64,000 nt of DNA from JALQUL01 sp040382935 (lineage in GTDB: Bacteria; Pseudomonadota; Gammaproteobacteria; Burkholderiales; Burkholderiaceae_C). The position numbers and the translations under genes are program-made. The DNA is taken from contig JBEIEP010000015.1 of assembly GCA_040382935.1 (NCBI GenBank), forward strand, positions 1 through 64,000. The letters are read 5' to 3'. Positions 7,158-16,290 of this stretch are shown piece after piece (the first letter of the stretch is position 1; each line of letters opens with the position of its first letter). The notes beneath the pieces are model-generated. The model had not been told where the DNA came from. It worked only from the letters and a program-made list of their open reading frames with translations, and searched no databases.

Positions 7158-9791
7158 CTATCTGCCTTGCAGCAAGACCTTGAGTGCCGCCTGCAATCGG
7201 GCCTTGTTGTCGCCAGCTACCCCGGATTGCAATACTTTGGCGACGTCAGCTCCCCACGTCTCTTTAGGGGCGGGATCGTTTCGGCGTGTCAACAACTGCA
7301 ATTGCAGCGCCCGTCGGGCGTCGATATGCGTTGCCGGTGTAGGTGTATCGGTGGCGATTTCGAGGCGCAGCAGCGCTGTCGCGGCCGCTGCATCGTCAAC
7401 AACCGACTCGCTAAGCGCCTTGGTCCAGGCCTGACGGGTGGATGGGCTAACTCTGGCGCCCAGGGCTTGTACACCAGGCAACAATGAGGCATCTCTGGCT
7501 TGCCATGCGCTTAACACTTGGGTCAGTACCTCACCGTGCGCCTGAACGGACAGCTTCTTGAGTGCCATTTCGGCAACTTCAAAGGCATTGCGCTGGGCTC
7601 TGAATGCCGTATCGCCCAAGCGCGGTGGTGGTGGGCCAGCGGGCTCGCGGCGCTCAAAGGTTCGGCCTGCGGGTTTGCCATCCATCGAACGCCTAGGCGC
7701 ACCTGGCCTTTCACCTCGCGCATGAGCAGGGGCATGCGCTTCGGCGCGCTTTGCACCGGGCCTGTCGTCTCCGCGCATCGCAACCACCGGTTTGGCGGGC
7801 GACTTAACAGGTTCACGGACAGCCGATTCGGCGGGCTGATTGTCATCAGTGGCCAAAGCGCTGGTTTCAGGGCTGGTTGGAATAGGGTTGGCGTGTTTTT
7901 GATCGTCTGGTTTAGGTGCCGGGTCACTGCCGCCGCTTAGCACTTGCCGCAACGCCTGCATGGACTGGTGAATCGCGGTCGCGTCTCCGGCCTGCGTCGC
8001 CTGCTGAAGTGCGTTGGCCGCGTTAACCACCGCTTGGTCAAAGGCACCCATGGCCATGGCGGCCTTTTCACGCTCTTGGGTCTTGCGATCAAAGGCATCG
8101 TCAATGGGTTTGCGGAATCTGTCCCATAGCTTTTGTTCAAACCGGCGCTCTAACGGCACACGGCTGGCCTCTGTCTGCCAACGCTTTTGCAGCTCTTTGA
8201 TGGCATTGATGTTAAGAACAGCCTGTGCACCGAGCGCGTCGGCCTCTGCGGTCATGAGCTTGCGGGCCTCTACGCTAGCGGCTTGAACTGCATCTATAGG
8301 CGCGGTCGCGGCGTCAAACGCAGATTTCCATAGCGGGGCAAGTTCTGTAAAGGTCTTTTCATTGACATGGCCGGCGTCTCGCCAACGCTGTGCAAACTGG
8401 TGCAAGGAGCGGCTCACGTCCTTCCAATCTGGCCCGTTTGCCTTTTCTGCTGTCCACGCGGTCAGCTCTTGAACCAGATCAAGTCTGGACTGGCGGTTGG
8501 CGGCATTTTCGGACTTGACTTTTTCTATCCACAGGTCGACCACCTTGTGAGCCTCGTTGCAGGCCTCATCAAATTTCTTCCAAAGCGCATGATTGGGATT
8601 GCCGCCTTGGTCAGTGGCCTTCCATTGCTCACGCAAACCGCGCAACTGCTCTTGGATTTTTTTACCGCCCAAGGATTGACCGGGTGGGCGATTAAGCAAA
8701 CCCTGGGCTTTGGTGACCAGCTCTTGACGCAACTGATCGGCCCGCCACCGCTGCCATCCTTCTAGTTCACCGGCAGCATTCAGCGCATTGTGCGCTTGTA
8801 CTTCTAAGGCGTGGTCCAGCAACCCGGCAAACTCTTTTAACCGTTGGCGCAATACCGATGCGGCTTGCACGGTCGCCTTGCCGTGGCCTTCGGCCAACTG
8901 GGCTTCTAGGTCGGCCAGCAGCTTTGCAACCGCCCCTGTTGCCTCGGCCTTTTTCTCGGGATCAACTTTTGGTTTTGAGGTTTTTTCTGGCAGAGGTGCT
9001 GCCTGCGCAAGTCCGTGCAGTTTCCTGATTTCTTCGGCCCACGTAGGCACATTGGGCAGCTCCGCACTGGGGTCATCCCGAGCGGCCACTGCCTGTTCAA
9101 GCGCGCCAGAAAAGGCATTCCAAACCGCTTGCAACTGCCGACCTGATCCTTCCAAGAGTGGCGGAAACTTGGCGTCAATACTGGCCCAGAGCCGGTGGTG
9201 CGTTAGTTCCAGGGCCTGTGTCTGCCAATGCTCGAAGTCACCTTTCAACGAGCCTTGGGCGGCGAATGCTTCAGTTAGCGACTTGGTCGACAAAACATCG
9301 GTGCGTTGGGTCAGCAACACGGCGGCCTCGCGCTGGATTTGGCAGCCATTTTGCAAATCTTCAATTTGGGACACCCGTGCCACCAACTGCTGTTTGAGCG
9401 ACATCAGGGGTTCGCGCGAAAGCCCGGCACCCGCCTTGGCCGCATCGCGCTGCCACGCCATCGCGTCGGCGATATTGAGCTTGTCTTGTGCCAGTAATTG
9501 TTCGGCCTTCTGGGCCCACTCCTGCCCTATTGATTCTTGGGCTTTTTGGCGTTTGATCTCGTCTAGGCGCTCCCTAAGCGGTTTTGCCGCGCCTTTGTCT
9601 TTACTGCTCATTTCCTTGAACACGTCCTGCACCAAGGCGACGTCTGGCTGAGACGCCAACCACTCCCGAATACGTGTGGCTCGCTCGCCGGAGGTCGACG
9701 CGGAGAAGGCGCCCCCCGTCAGCTGGTCCAGCGCAAGAGCGGACAACTTCGCGGTGCCGCCATCTTCGGAGGACTTATTTGCAGAGGCCAT
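7158..9791 (-). CDS. Large DUF349-repeat protein
   Basis: This 877-residue, mostly helical cytoplasmic protein contains several DUF349 repeats, recognisable by 'LREQWKATDQ...LWKKFDEACNEAHK' (about 380-420), 'FAQRWRDAGHV...LAPLWKSAFDAA' (about 465-500) and 'LQKRWQTEA...LWDRFRKPIDDAF' (about 535-570). A proline, lysine and arginine-rich low-complexity linker covers roughly 630-725 and includes GERPGAPRRS. A Gln/Ala-rich helical domain closes the protein. DUF349 proteins are common in proteobacteria. Their molecular role is not settled. No signal peptide or membrane span is present. The start ATG at 9791 has only a weak ribosome-binding site. The gene precedes the FAD monooxygenase by 4 bases. 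Confidence 0.82.
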   Translation of the reverse strand: MASANKSSEDGGTAKLSALALDQLTGGAFSASTSGERATRIREWLASQPDVALVQDVFKEMSSKDKGAAKPLRERLDEIKRQKAQESIGQEWAQKAEQLLAQDKLNIADAMAWQRDAAKAGAGLSREPLMSLKQQLVARVSQIEDLQNGCQIQREAAVLLTQRTDVLSTKSLTEAFAAQGSLKGDFEHWQTQALELTHHRLWASIDAKFPPLLEGSGRQLQAVWNAFSGALEQAVAARDDPSAELPNVPTWAEEIRKLHGLAQAAPLPEKTSKPKVDPEKKAEATGAVAKLLADLEAQLAEGHGKATVQAASVLRQRLKEFAGLLDHALEVQAHNALNAAGELEGWQRWRADQLRQELVTKAQGLLNRPPGQSLGGKKIQEQLRGLREQWKATDQGGNPNHALWKKFDEACNEAHKVVDLWIEKVKSENAANRQSRLDLVQELTAWTAEKANGPDWKDVSRSLHQFAQRWRDAGHVNEKTFTELAPLWKSAFDAATAPIDAVQAASVEARKLMTAEADALGAQAVLNINAIKELQKRWQTEASRVPLERRFEQKLWDRFRKPIDDAFDRKTQEREKAAMAMGAFDQAVVNAANALQQATQAGDATAIHQSMQALRQVLSGGSDPAPKPDDQKHANPIPTSPETSALATDDNQPAESAVREPVKSPAKPVVAMRGDDRPGAKRAEAHAPAHARGERPGAPRRSMDGKPAGRTFERREPAGPPPPRLGDTAFRAQRNAFEVAEMALKKLSVQAHGEVLTQVLSAWQARDASLLPGVQALGARVSPSTRQAWTKALSESVVDDAAAATALLRLEIATDTPTPATHIDARRALQLQLLTRRNDPAPKETWGADVAKVLQSGVAGDNKARLQAALKVLLQGR

Positions 9792-10301
9792 AGTGAAACC
9801 GTTTTAAACCGTTAGATAAAGAGAAACTTGCAACGCCCACCTGTAAAGCCCAGCGGGAAACACGCGATTTTAGGTGAGGAACGACTCAGAAAACCAGCCA
9901 CACGCTAGTACACGGACTGTTTAAGCGGCCAAGGCCATTAAATTGCCCGAAACCAAGCCTCACCGCGAAGGCATGCGACGGACTCGCACCATCTTTTTAC
10001 ATATTTTTTCATCTATCGAGGGATTTATCTAGAACACCCAAAATCACCGATGGTTGGTGCCTCTTCGGGGCAAGTCGCCCAAACGGCTTGGTACCACAAA
10101 AAAAACCGTCTAGACCCATCAGAAATTGTTAAATATCTATTTAAAACAATAACTTATGAAATATATTTGAATCAACTACTTAGGCTTGATTCAGCTCAAA
10201 CGGTCAAATTTTTCTCATATTTACCAGGGTTAACCCGAAATTATTTGGCTCAGTTAGTCAGTTGATATTACTTTTATATATCATTTTAAGTTTTTATAGT
10301 G

Positions 10302-10329
10302 TTGACTTGATCTATATGGACCATAGAAT
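10302..10329 (+). promoter_or_regulatory. Sigma-70-like promoter for the lytic transglycosylase gene
   Basis: TTGACT at 10302-10307 and TAGAAT at 10324-10329 are separated by 16 bases. The start of transcription would fall near 10336, giving an untranslated leader of about 220 bases. The AT-rich DNA immediately upstream resembles an UP element or a nucleoid-protein binding region. Confidence 0.5.
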
Positions 10330-10513
10330 CGCCCGGTCGTCTGACACTCTCCATCCGACTGACCCTCCGTTTAAGTGGTATTGATCGCATCTACAGAAAG
10401 GAAATCGCGCATCACACCGCATCCACCTCACTTTAGGACAGGCTTCATTGCGTTCTAGCCGGACACATTCTGGCAGGCCGCATTGGAAAGACTCTCCTAC
10501 AACGCAGGCGCTG

Positions 10514-10529
10514 GTCGAAACGCTTCGAC
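10514..10529 (+). promoter_or_regulatory. Small perfect hairpin in the transglycosylase leader
   Basis: GTCGAA and TTCGAC form a 6-base-pair stem around the loop ACGC. It sits about 30 bases before the ATG and 17 bases before the AAGGAA ribosome-binding site. It has no T-run, so it is not a terminator. It may influence translation, but this is a guess. Confidence 0.3.
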
Positions 10530-10558
10530 GGGCCCCTGCTAATAGAAAAGGAAATGCT

Positions 10559-11422
10559 ATGCAGGTTTATACCTACCCTCTACAACGAATCAAGACCTTA
10601 GCCACCGACGTGGCCAACGGTTTTTTCGAGATTCTTCATAACGGCCTGGCACTTCTTGGTGTCGCGGTCGTCGCGCTCATGATCTTGATCGCCAATCGCC
10701 CCGATATCCGCCAAAGCATGCAAGACCGCGTGGTTCAATGGGTTGCATTCCATCACTTGATCCCACAATCGGATTCCCTCACGGGTGGTGCACGCTCCGA
10801 TGCGAGTGAACGTGCCACCGCTGCCAATCCCCACGAACTGCCCAAACCACAGGCCGCCGTGGCGTTCTGGTTAAGCAAAAAATACCGCGTCGCACCTGAG
10901 CCTATCAGTGCCTTGGTCAACGAGTCCTATTTGCTAAGCGCCAAGGCCAATATTGAGCCTACGCTCATTTTGGCGGTGATGGCCATTGAGTCAGGATTCA
11001 ACCCGTTCGCGCAAAGCCAAATGGGTGCGCAGGGTTTGATGCAGGTGCTAACCCGCGTTCATACGGATAAGTACGAAAACTTTGGTGGAAATTTTGCCGC
11101 CTTTGATCCGCTGACCAACCTCAAAGTGGGGGTCAAAATCCTGCGCGAATGCATTGAAAAAGCAGGTTCCGTAGAGGGCGGTCTGCGTTACTACGTGGGT
11201 GCCGCCAATTTGTTGGACGACGGCGGTTACGCCGATAAAGTGCTTGCAGAGCACGAGCGGCTCAAGTTGGTTGCACAGGGCAAACGCGTAGATCCACAAA
11301 TGGTGGTGACGCTAGAGGCTCCCGCCAAGAACGATGCAACCCCTGCCCCCAATTTGGGTGCACTGCCAACCAACCTGCCATCCAAGCCCGGCACAGCCAA
11401 TTTACTGGCGATGGGTTTGTAG
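10559..11422 (+). CDS. Membrane-anchored lytic transglycosylase (SLT domain)
   Basis: This 287-residue protein has one N-terminal membrane span at about residues 27-48 (LALLGVAVVALMILIA) and a periplasmic SLT domain from about 125. The catalytic Glu lies in VMAIESGFNPFAQS, followed by the family motif MGAQGLMQVL and by 'GVKILRECI' and 'LRYYVGA'. Lytic transglycosylases cleave the MurNAc-GlcNAc bond of peptidoglycan to give 1,6-anhydromuropeptides, for growth or for opening the wall for large complexes. I chose the ATG at 10559 because AAAAGGAA lies 8 bases before it. An upstream in-frame ATG would add 37 residues with no family similarity. An Ala/Pro-rich tail follows the domain. Confidence 0.85.
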   Translation: MQVYTYPLQRIKTLATDVANGFFEILHNGLALLGVAVVALMILIANRPDIRQSMQDRVVQWVAFHHLIPQSDSLTGGARSDASERATAANPHELPKPQAAVAFWLSKKYRVAPEPISALVNESYLLSAKANIEPTLILAVMAIESGFNPFAQSQMGAQGLMQVLTRVHTDKYENFGGNFAAFDPLTNLKVGVKILRECIEKAGSVEGGLRYYVGAANLLDDGGYADKVLAEHERLKLVAQGKRVDPQMVVTLEAPAKNDATPAPNLGALPTNLPSKPGTANLLAMGL

Positions 11423-11568
11423 TCTTTTTCGAGGCCAGCCAGATCACCCCATTTCGGAGGCGACCTACCCCATTCTGCGGGCGCAAGCAGGAGTGTGGCG
11501 CTGGTCTAATCAGATAAACTTGCCGGTGCTGGCCTGCGCTTAAAGCTGCGTTGTGGCCCCTTCAAAAA

Positions 11569-11594
11569 CCATCTAACACCTAGGTGCTAGATGG
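11569..11594. promoter_or_regulatory. 26-bp near-perfect palindrome just upstream of glyA
   Basis: The arms pair at 12 of 13 positions. The core CACCTAGGTG (11577-11586) is a perfect palindrome, and the outer arms are CCATCTA and TAGATGG. With no loop, it is more likely a site for a dimeric regulator than an RNA hairpin. It ends 23 bases before the chosen glyA ATG and covers an alternative in-frame ATG at 11591. Confidence 0.45.
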
Positions 11595-11617
11595 CCAACC
11601 ATTACCAGGAACCCTCT

Positions 11618-12874
11618 ATGTACGACCGTTCACAACTCGTAGAACAAGTAGACCCCCAACTGTGGGCCGCTATCGTTGCCGAAAACCAAAGGCAGGAGCA
11701 CCACATCGAACTGATCGCCAGCGAGAACTACGCCTCGCCTGCCGTTATGGCTGCCCAGGGTTCGCAACTGACTAACAAATACGCCGAAGGTTATCCCGGC
11801 AAGCGGTATTACGGTGGCTGTGAGAACGTCGACATTGCCGAGCAGTTGGCGATAGACCGCGTGCGCCAGTTGTTTGGCGCGGATGCCCACGGCTGGGGTG
11901 CCAACGTGCAAGCCCATTGCGGCGCATCGGCCAATGAAGCGGTGTTCTTGGCTTTCTTGAAGCCAGGCGACACGATTATGGGAATGAGCTTGTCGGAAGG
12001 GGGTCACCTGACGCATGGCATGGCACTCAATATGAGTGGAAAATGGTTTAACGTAGTCAGCTACGGCCTCGATGCCAACGAGGCCATTGACTACGAAGCG
12101 ATGGAGCGCAAAGCCCACGAATCCAAACCTAAACTCATTATTGCGGGTGCTTCTGCCTATTCCCTGCATATTGACTTTGCCCGCTTTGCCAAGGTGGCCA
12201 AAGACGTAGGCGCGATTTTTATGGTGGACATGGCGCATTACGCCGGGCTGATCGCGGCAGGTGTCTACCCCAACCCCATTCCCCACGCCGATGTGGTCAC
12301 CTCTACCACGCACAAAAGCCTTCGTGGCCCCCGTGGCGGCATCATTTTGATGCGCCCCGAGCACGAAAAAGCCATTAACAGCGCCATATTCCCAGGCCTT
12401 CAAGGCGGGCCGCTGATGCATGTGATCGCGGCCAAGGCCGTGGCCTTTAAAGAGGCCCTGTCGCCCTCATTCAAAACCTATCAACAACAGGTGGTGACAA
12501 ACGCCGCCATCGTGGCCCAAACCTTGACCGAGCGCGGATTGCGCATCGTTAGCGGTGGAACCCAAAGCCACGTGATGTTGGTCGACTTGCGTTCCAAAGG
12601 CATTACCGGCAAAGTGGCCGAAGCCGTTTTGGGCGACGCCCACATCACCACAAACAAAAATGGCATCCCCAACGACCCTGAAAAGCCAATGGTCACCAGC
12701 GGCATACGCGTGGGCACCCCTGCCATGACCACCCGCGGTTTCAAAGACGAAGAGGCCCGCCTTACCGCCCATTTGGTGGCCGACGTACTAGACAACCCGC
12801 ACGACCCCGCCTGCATCGCCACCGTGCGCGCCAAGGTTAACGAGCTAACCGCCCGTTTCCCGGTGTACCGCTGA
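11618..12874 (+). CDS. glyA: Serine hydroxymethyltransferase
   Basis: GlyA converts serine and tetrahydrofolate to glycine and 5,10-methylene-tetrahydrofolate using pyridoxal phosphate, feeding purine, thymidylate and methionine synthesis in the cytosol. The 418-residue length is normal. Visible motifs are IELIASENYASPAV, NKYAEGYPGKRYYGG, the cofactor-binding MVDMAHYAG, and the catalytic lysine in TSTTHKSLRGPRGG. The ATG at 11618 is preceded by AGGA at 11607-11610 at ideal spacing. A start at 11591 would add nine residues but lies inside the palindrome. It heads a rightward run with nrdR, ribD and ribE. Confidence 0.96.
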   Translation: MYDRSQLVEQVDPQLWAAIVAENQRQEHHIELIASENYASPAVMAAQGSQLTNKYAEGYPGKRYYGGCENVDIAEQLAIDRVRQLFGADAHGWGANVQAHCGASANEAVFLAFLKPGDTIMGMSLSEGGHLTHGMALNMSGKWFNVVSYGLDANEAIDYEAMERKAHESKPKLIIAGASAYSLHIDFARFAKVAKDVGAIFMVDMAHYAGLIAAGVYPNPIPHADVVTSTTHKSLRGPRGGIILMRPEHEKAINSAIFPGLQGGPLMHVIAAKAVAFKEALSPSFKTYQQQVVTNAAIVAQTLTERGLRIVSGGTQSHVMLVDLRSKGITGKVAEAVLGDAHITTNKNGIPNDPEKPMVTSGIRVGTPAMTTRGFKDEEARLTAHLVADVLDNPHDPACIATVRAKVNELTARFPVYR

Positions 12875-12914
12875 GCCCGAACCGTTTGTTTGACCCGTCA
12901 CACCGCCGCCCCCT

Positions 12915-13364
12915 ATGAAATGCCCGTTTTGCAGCCACACCGAAACGCAGGTGGTGGAAACACGGATTTCTGAAGAGGGCGACTTCGTGCGCCGTAGGCG
13001 GCAATGCCAAGCCTGTGACAAGCGGTTTACCACCTACGAGCGTGCCGAGGTCAACTTCCCGGTGGTGGTCAAAAAAGACGGGCGTCGCCTGGAATACTCC
13101 AGCGCCAAAGTGAAGGCGTCGATTTCTTTGGCGCTGCGCAAACGCCCCGTCAGCGTCGATCAAATCGACGCCGCCATGGCCCGTATTGAAGAAAAACTGC
13201 TGGCCTTAGGGCAAAAAGAAATCGCCTCCACCAAAATTGGCGAGCTTGTGATGCGTGAACTGCGTCGCATCGACAAAGTGGCCTACATCCGATTCGCCAG
13301 CGTTTACCGCAGCTTTGAGGACGTAGAAGAATTTACCCTGCTCGTAGACCAGGTAAAGAAATAG
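12915..13364 (+). CDS. nrdR: Transcriptional repressor NrdR
   Basis: This 149-residue protein has the complete NrdR layout: an N-terminal zinc ribbon with CPFC and CQAC pairs, then an ATP-cone domain beginning VVVKKDGRRLEYSSAK. NrdR binds ATP or dATP and represses ribonucleotide reductase operons through NrdR boxes. No nrd gene or NrdR box was found nearby, so its targets lie elsewhere. It sits 40 bases after glyA and its stop is one base before the ribD start, a gene order common in proteobacteria. Confidence 0.97.
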   Translation: MKCPFCSHTETQVVETRISEEGDFVRRRRQCQACDKRFTTYERAEVNFPVVVKKDGRRLEYSSAKVKASISLALRKRPVSVDQIDAAMARIEEKLLALGQKEIASTKIGELVMRELRRIDKVAYIRFASVYRSFEDVEEFTLLVDQVKK

Positions 13365-13365
13365 C

Positions 13366-14520
13366 GTGAGCCCTTCACACCCTTCGCCCCGTTCACACCC
13401 TGCCCCGTCCCTGCTGATGCAACGGGCTTTGGAGCTGGCCGAGTCAGTCATGAATTGGACCACCCCCAACCCGCACGTGGGCTGTGTGCTGTGCGACGCG
13501 AGTGGCCAAATCATTGGTGAAGGGGCCACCCAACCGCCAGGCGGCGCCCACGCCGAGGTCATGGCTCTGCGCGATGCGCACAGCAAAGGGCACTCTACCC
13601 AGGGTGCTACAGCCTATGTCACCCTTGAGCCCTGCTCCCACCAAGGGCGCACGGGGCCCTGTTGCGAGGCCTTGGTTCAGGCCGGTGTTTCTACGGTGCA
13701 TGCCGCCGTTGCCGACCCCAACCCACTGGTAGCAGGCGCCGGATTGCGCCATTTGCAAGCCCACGGGGTGCAGGTCACCCTGGGTGATGGCCTTGCACAA
13801 GCACAAGCGCTCAATATGGGTTTTTTTAGCCGCATGATTCGTCAACGGCCTTGGGTTCGCCTCAAAATTGCCGCCTCGCTGGACGGACTCACCGCCCTGA
13901 ACAATGGGCGCAGCCAATGGATTACCGGCGAAGCCGCCCGCCAAGACGGCCACCAGTGGCGCGCCCGAGCCTGTGCCGTACTGACCGGTGTAGGCACCGT
14001 ATTGCAAGACGACCCGCGCCTAGATGTGCGCTTGGTGCCTGCGCAACGCCAGCCCAGCGCCGTGCTGGTAGACAGCCGCCTAGACGCACCCGTGCAATCC
14101 CAGTGGTTCCAAATCAATCGCGATCGCCTGGTGTACTGCGGACAAGCCACCCCCGACCGCATGGAAGCGATACGCACCGTGCCCTGCACCCTTACATCCT
14201 TGCCCGATGGGCAGGGCAAAGTCGATTTGCTCCGTCTGCTGCACGATCTGGGGGCAAAGCAAATCAACGAGCTACACGTAGAAGCCGGCGCCAAGCTAAA
14301 CGGGTCATTGTTAAAAGCTGGATTGGTGGACGAGTTATTGGTCTATCTGGCCCCAAAGATGTTGGGAAGCGGCCAGGGTATGAGCAACCTAGGTCCGTTT
14401 GAACAGTTGCAACAGGGCTTGCCCTTGCAGTTTATTGAGTCCACCCTGGTGGGCGACGACCTGCGCTTGCGCGCTTATGTACAGGGTGCTGCCGATTTCT
14501 TGCCCAAAGCCACTGGTTAA
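13366..14520 (+). CDS. ribD: Bifunctional riboflavin biosynthesis protein RibD
   Basis: RibD deaminates the pyrimidine product of GTP cyclohydrolase II and then reduces its ribosyl group with NADPH. Of the 384 residues, the N-terminal deaminase domain shows GGAHAEVMALRDA (zinc His and catalytic Glu) and LEPCSHQGRTGPC (two zinc Cys). The reductase domain starts near residue 155 with WVRLKIAASLDG and includes 'NNGRSQWITGEAAR'. The frame opens with GTG at 13366, one base after the nrdR stop. An ATG 17 codons later (MQRALELAE) sits closer to the conserved start and could be used instead. Confidence 0.95.
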   Translation: MSPSHPSPRSHPAPSLLMQRALELAESVMNWTTPNPHVGCVLCDASGQIIGEGATQPPGGAHAEVMALRDAHSKGHSTQGATAYVTLEPCSHQGRTGPCCEALVQAGVSTVHAAVADPNPLVAGAGLRHLQAHGVQVTLGDGLAQAQALNMGFFSRMIRQRPWVRLKIAASLDGLTALNNGRSQWITGEAARQDGHQWRARACAVLTGVGTVLQDDPRLDVRLVPAQRQPSAVLVDSRLDAPVQSQWFQINRDRLVYCGQATPDRMEAIRTVPCTLTSLPDGQGKVDLLRLLHDLGAKQINELHVEAGAKLNGSLLKAGLVDELLVYLAPKMLGSGQGMSNLGPFEQLQQGLPLQFIESTLVGDDLRLRAYVQGAADFLPKATG

Positions 14521-14555
14521 AGCCCCACTTGCTAAATTTTCAGGAGTAAGACCCT

Positions 14556-15215
14556 ATGTTTACAGGCATTGTTTCGGCCACCGGCCATATCGTCGCCCAT
14601 GTGCACTTGTCAACGCAGACCACCCTCGCCGCCGCTGATTCTTCTGGCCACGGACTGAGCGTCACCGTACAAACCCCCGCCGGTTACCTGGCGGATGTGG
14701 GTTTGGGTGACAGCATCGCCGTCAACGGTGCCTGCATGACCGTTACCTGTATTGACCTTGCCCTGCACCGGTTTGACGTAGACGTATCGCGCGAGAGCCT
14801 AAACAAAACCTGTGGCTTGGATCAATTAGGCCTGGTCAACCTCGAAAAAGCCCTGCGCGCCAACGACCGTCTGGGCGGCCACCTGGTCAGCGGCCATGTG
14901 GACGGCATTGGGAAGGTGGCACAGTTCCAGCCTCTGGGAGAAAGCTGGCATCTGGAAGTCCTGTGCCCACCCGAATTGGCCCGGTTCATGGCTTACAAAG
15001 GCTCTATCACTGTAAATGGTGTGAGCCTGACGGTTAACCAAATTAAAGACCAGGCCGATGGCTGCCTGGTCAGCATCAATCTGATCCCCCACACCGTTGA
15101 AAACACGGCATTGAGAGTCTTGATCCCTGGCGCATCGGTGAATTTGGAGATCGATTTAATTGCACGGTATGTGGAGAGGATGTTGGGTGTAGCGTCCACA
15201 ATTCCAAACCAATGA
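14556..15215 (+). CDS. ribE: Riboflavin synthase
   Basis: This 219-residue enzyme catalyses the dismutation of two 6,7-dimethyl-8-ribityllumazine molecules to riboflavin. It begins MFTGIVSATGHI, the hallmark start, and has two lumazine-binding barrels. The first contains GDSIAVNGACMTV and the second GGHLVSGHVDG and GSITVNGVSLTVN. An AGGAG ribosome-binding site lies 7-11 bases upstream of the ATG. It follows ribD by 35 bases. The usual next genes ribBA and ribH are absent here. No FMN riboswitch precedes ribD or ribE. Confidence 0.95.
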   Translation: MFTGIVSATGHIVAHVHLSTQTTLAAADSSGHGLSVTVQTPAGYLADVGLGDSIAVNGACMTVTCIDLALHRFDVDVSRESLNKTCGLDQLGLVNLEKALRANDRLGGHLVSGHVDGIGKVAQFQPLGESWHLEVLCPPELARFMAYKGSITVNGVSLTVNQIKDQADGCLVSINLIPHTVENTALRVLIPGASVNLEIDLIARYVERMLGVASTIPNQ

Positions 15216-15255
15216 GCCGATAGTGAGGGGGCAATCCCCCTCCTTTCGCGTTGAC

Positions 15256-16143
15256 CTATCCCGTAAAGGCGGCCTTGTTGGCTTGAAGCCACTGTGCAAA
15301 CGGCAACGGTGCTTTGCCGGTTAACTTCTGGAAATCACCTGTCAATTGTGCCACCCGGCCCGCCGCTGTATTGGTGTCAAAAGACGCGAACACGGCGGCC
15401 AAAGGTGGTGGCAAACCTGCGGCCACCATGCCCTGAACCAAGCCCTCTACCGGCACATGCACCACCTCTAAGGCTTTGCCCGTTACCTCGCGTATGGCAG
15501 CGGCAATTTCTTCGGTGGTAAAGGCCTCTGCACCGCTTAAGGTGTAAGTGTTTTTGCCTTCGTCCTTCAACAAAGCGGTCGCAGCGGCCAGCGCCAGGTC
15601 ATCGCGGGCAATATGGGCCACCCGGCCCTGTTCGGCCGCCGAATACCATTTGCCCGTACTGAGCGCTTGGGGAACCGACATCCACAGGTTTTCAAAATAC
15701 CAATGGTTGCGCAAAATAGTCCACCCCGGCAAGGCGCTGGCCACAATCGCCTTTTCTGTTTCGGCATGGTCGGGTGCCAACAGCAGTGGCGAATCATTGG
15801 GTAAGGGCATAGAGGTGTATGCCAGATGCTGCACCCCGGCCTTGGTGGCCGCGGCCAAGGCATTTTGGTGCTGGGTTAGACGGCGCAAGGGCCGGTCCAG
15901 CGCATCGGTGCTAATCAATAGCACCCGTTGCGCGCCTTCAAAGGCACGGGCCAAAGACGATAAATCCTCAAAATCTGCCGTTCGTACCGTAACACCCTGC
16001 GCCGCCAAGTCTTGCAAGCGGTCGGAATTCCGGCTGGTGGCGATGATGCGTGCCGGCGCAACCCCCAAGGTGTGCAAAAGATGGTGAATGACGCGTTGGC
16101 CCAGGTTTCCTGATGCGCCGGTGACAAGTAATTTTGATTCCAT
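15256..16143 (-). CDS. NmrA/QorB-type NAD(P)-binding reductase
   Basis: This 295-residue protein has the atypical short-chain reductase fold of NmrA and QorB. The Rossmann motif is VTGASGNLGQRVIHHLL at about residues 6-22, followed by IATSRN (cofactor selectivity loop) and the YTSM segment in place of the usual YxxxK site. QorB-like proteins reduce quinones or sense NADPH. The ATG at 16143 has AAGGA ten bases upstream and fixes the start. It is transcribed divergently from an HxlR regulator gene, a very common pairing in which the regulator controls the reductase in response to quinones or electrophiles. Confidence 0.88.
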   Translation of the reverse strand: MESKLLVTGASGNLGQRVIHHLLHTLGVAPARIIATSRNSDRLQDLAAQGVTVRTADFEDLSSLARAFEGAQRVLLISTDALDRPLRRLTQHQNALAAATKAGVQHLAYTSMPLPNDSPLLLAPDHAETEKAIVASALPGWTILRNHWYFENLWMSVPQALSTGKWYSAAEQGRVAHIARDDLALAAATALLKDEGKNTYTLSGAEAFTTEEIAAAIREVTGKALEVVHVPVEGLVQGMVAAGLPPPLAAVFASFDTNTAAGRVAQLTGDFQKLTGKAPLPFAQWLQANKAAFTG

Positions 16144-16200
16144 AGTCGTGTCCTTGAAAAAGTAAAGGTGAGAAAAACGCAAGTGCACTGTTTGGATTAA

Positions 16201-16217
16201 AGTATTAAAAATATACT
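16201..16217. promoter_or_regulatory. AT-rich inverted repeat between qorB-like gene and hxlR
   Basis: AGTAT and ATACT flank a 7-base AT spacer. The site is about 60 bases upstream of the reductase ATG, in the position of a promoter or operator for the leftward gene. With only five paired bases it is suggestive, not decisive. Confidence 0.3.
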
Positions 16218-16290
16218 AATATCCGTTTAGTTAGTTGCTATTAGAATAATAGGCATGCAATTTTCAATTGCAAGAAGGGTTTTTAAAGTC

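Larger units (their letters stand above)
9792..10558. other. Long intergenic region with an AT-rich core
   Basis: About 770 bases separate the divergent DUF349 and lytic transglycosylase genes. Bases about 10080-10310 are strikingly AT-rich for this genome and hold no recognisable gene. A sigma-70-like promoter pointing right lies at 10302-10329, leaving a leader of about 220 bases before the transglycosylase ATG. The leader contains a small perfect hairpin at 10514-10529. I see no tRNA, riboswitch consensus or insertion-sequence end here. Confidence 0.6.

Noticed and set aside
10050..10265. Rightward 71-residue ORF in the AT-rich intergenic block
   Set aside because: It has no ribosome-binding site and no family resemblance, and it overlaps the region upstream of a good promoter. 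AT-rich DNA gives such frames by chance.
9980..10310. AT-rich block considered as a replication origin
   Set aside because: No DnaA-box cluster, no dnaA or gidA gene and no partition genes are nearby.
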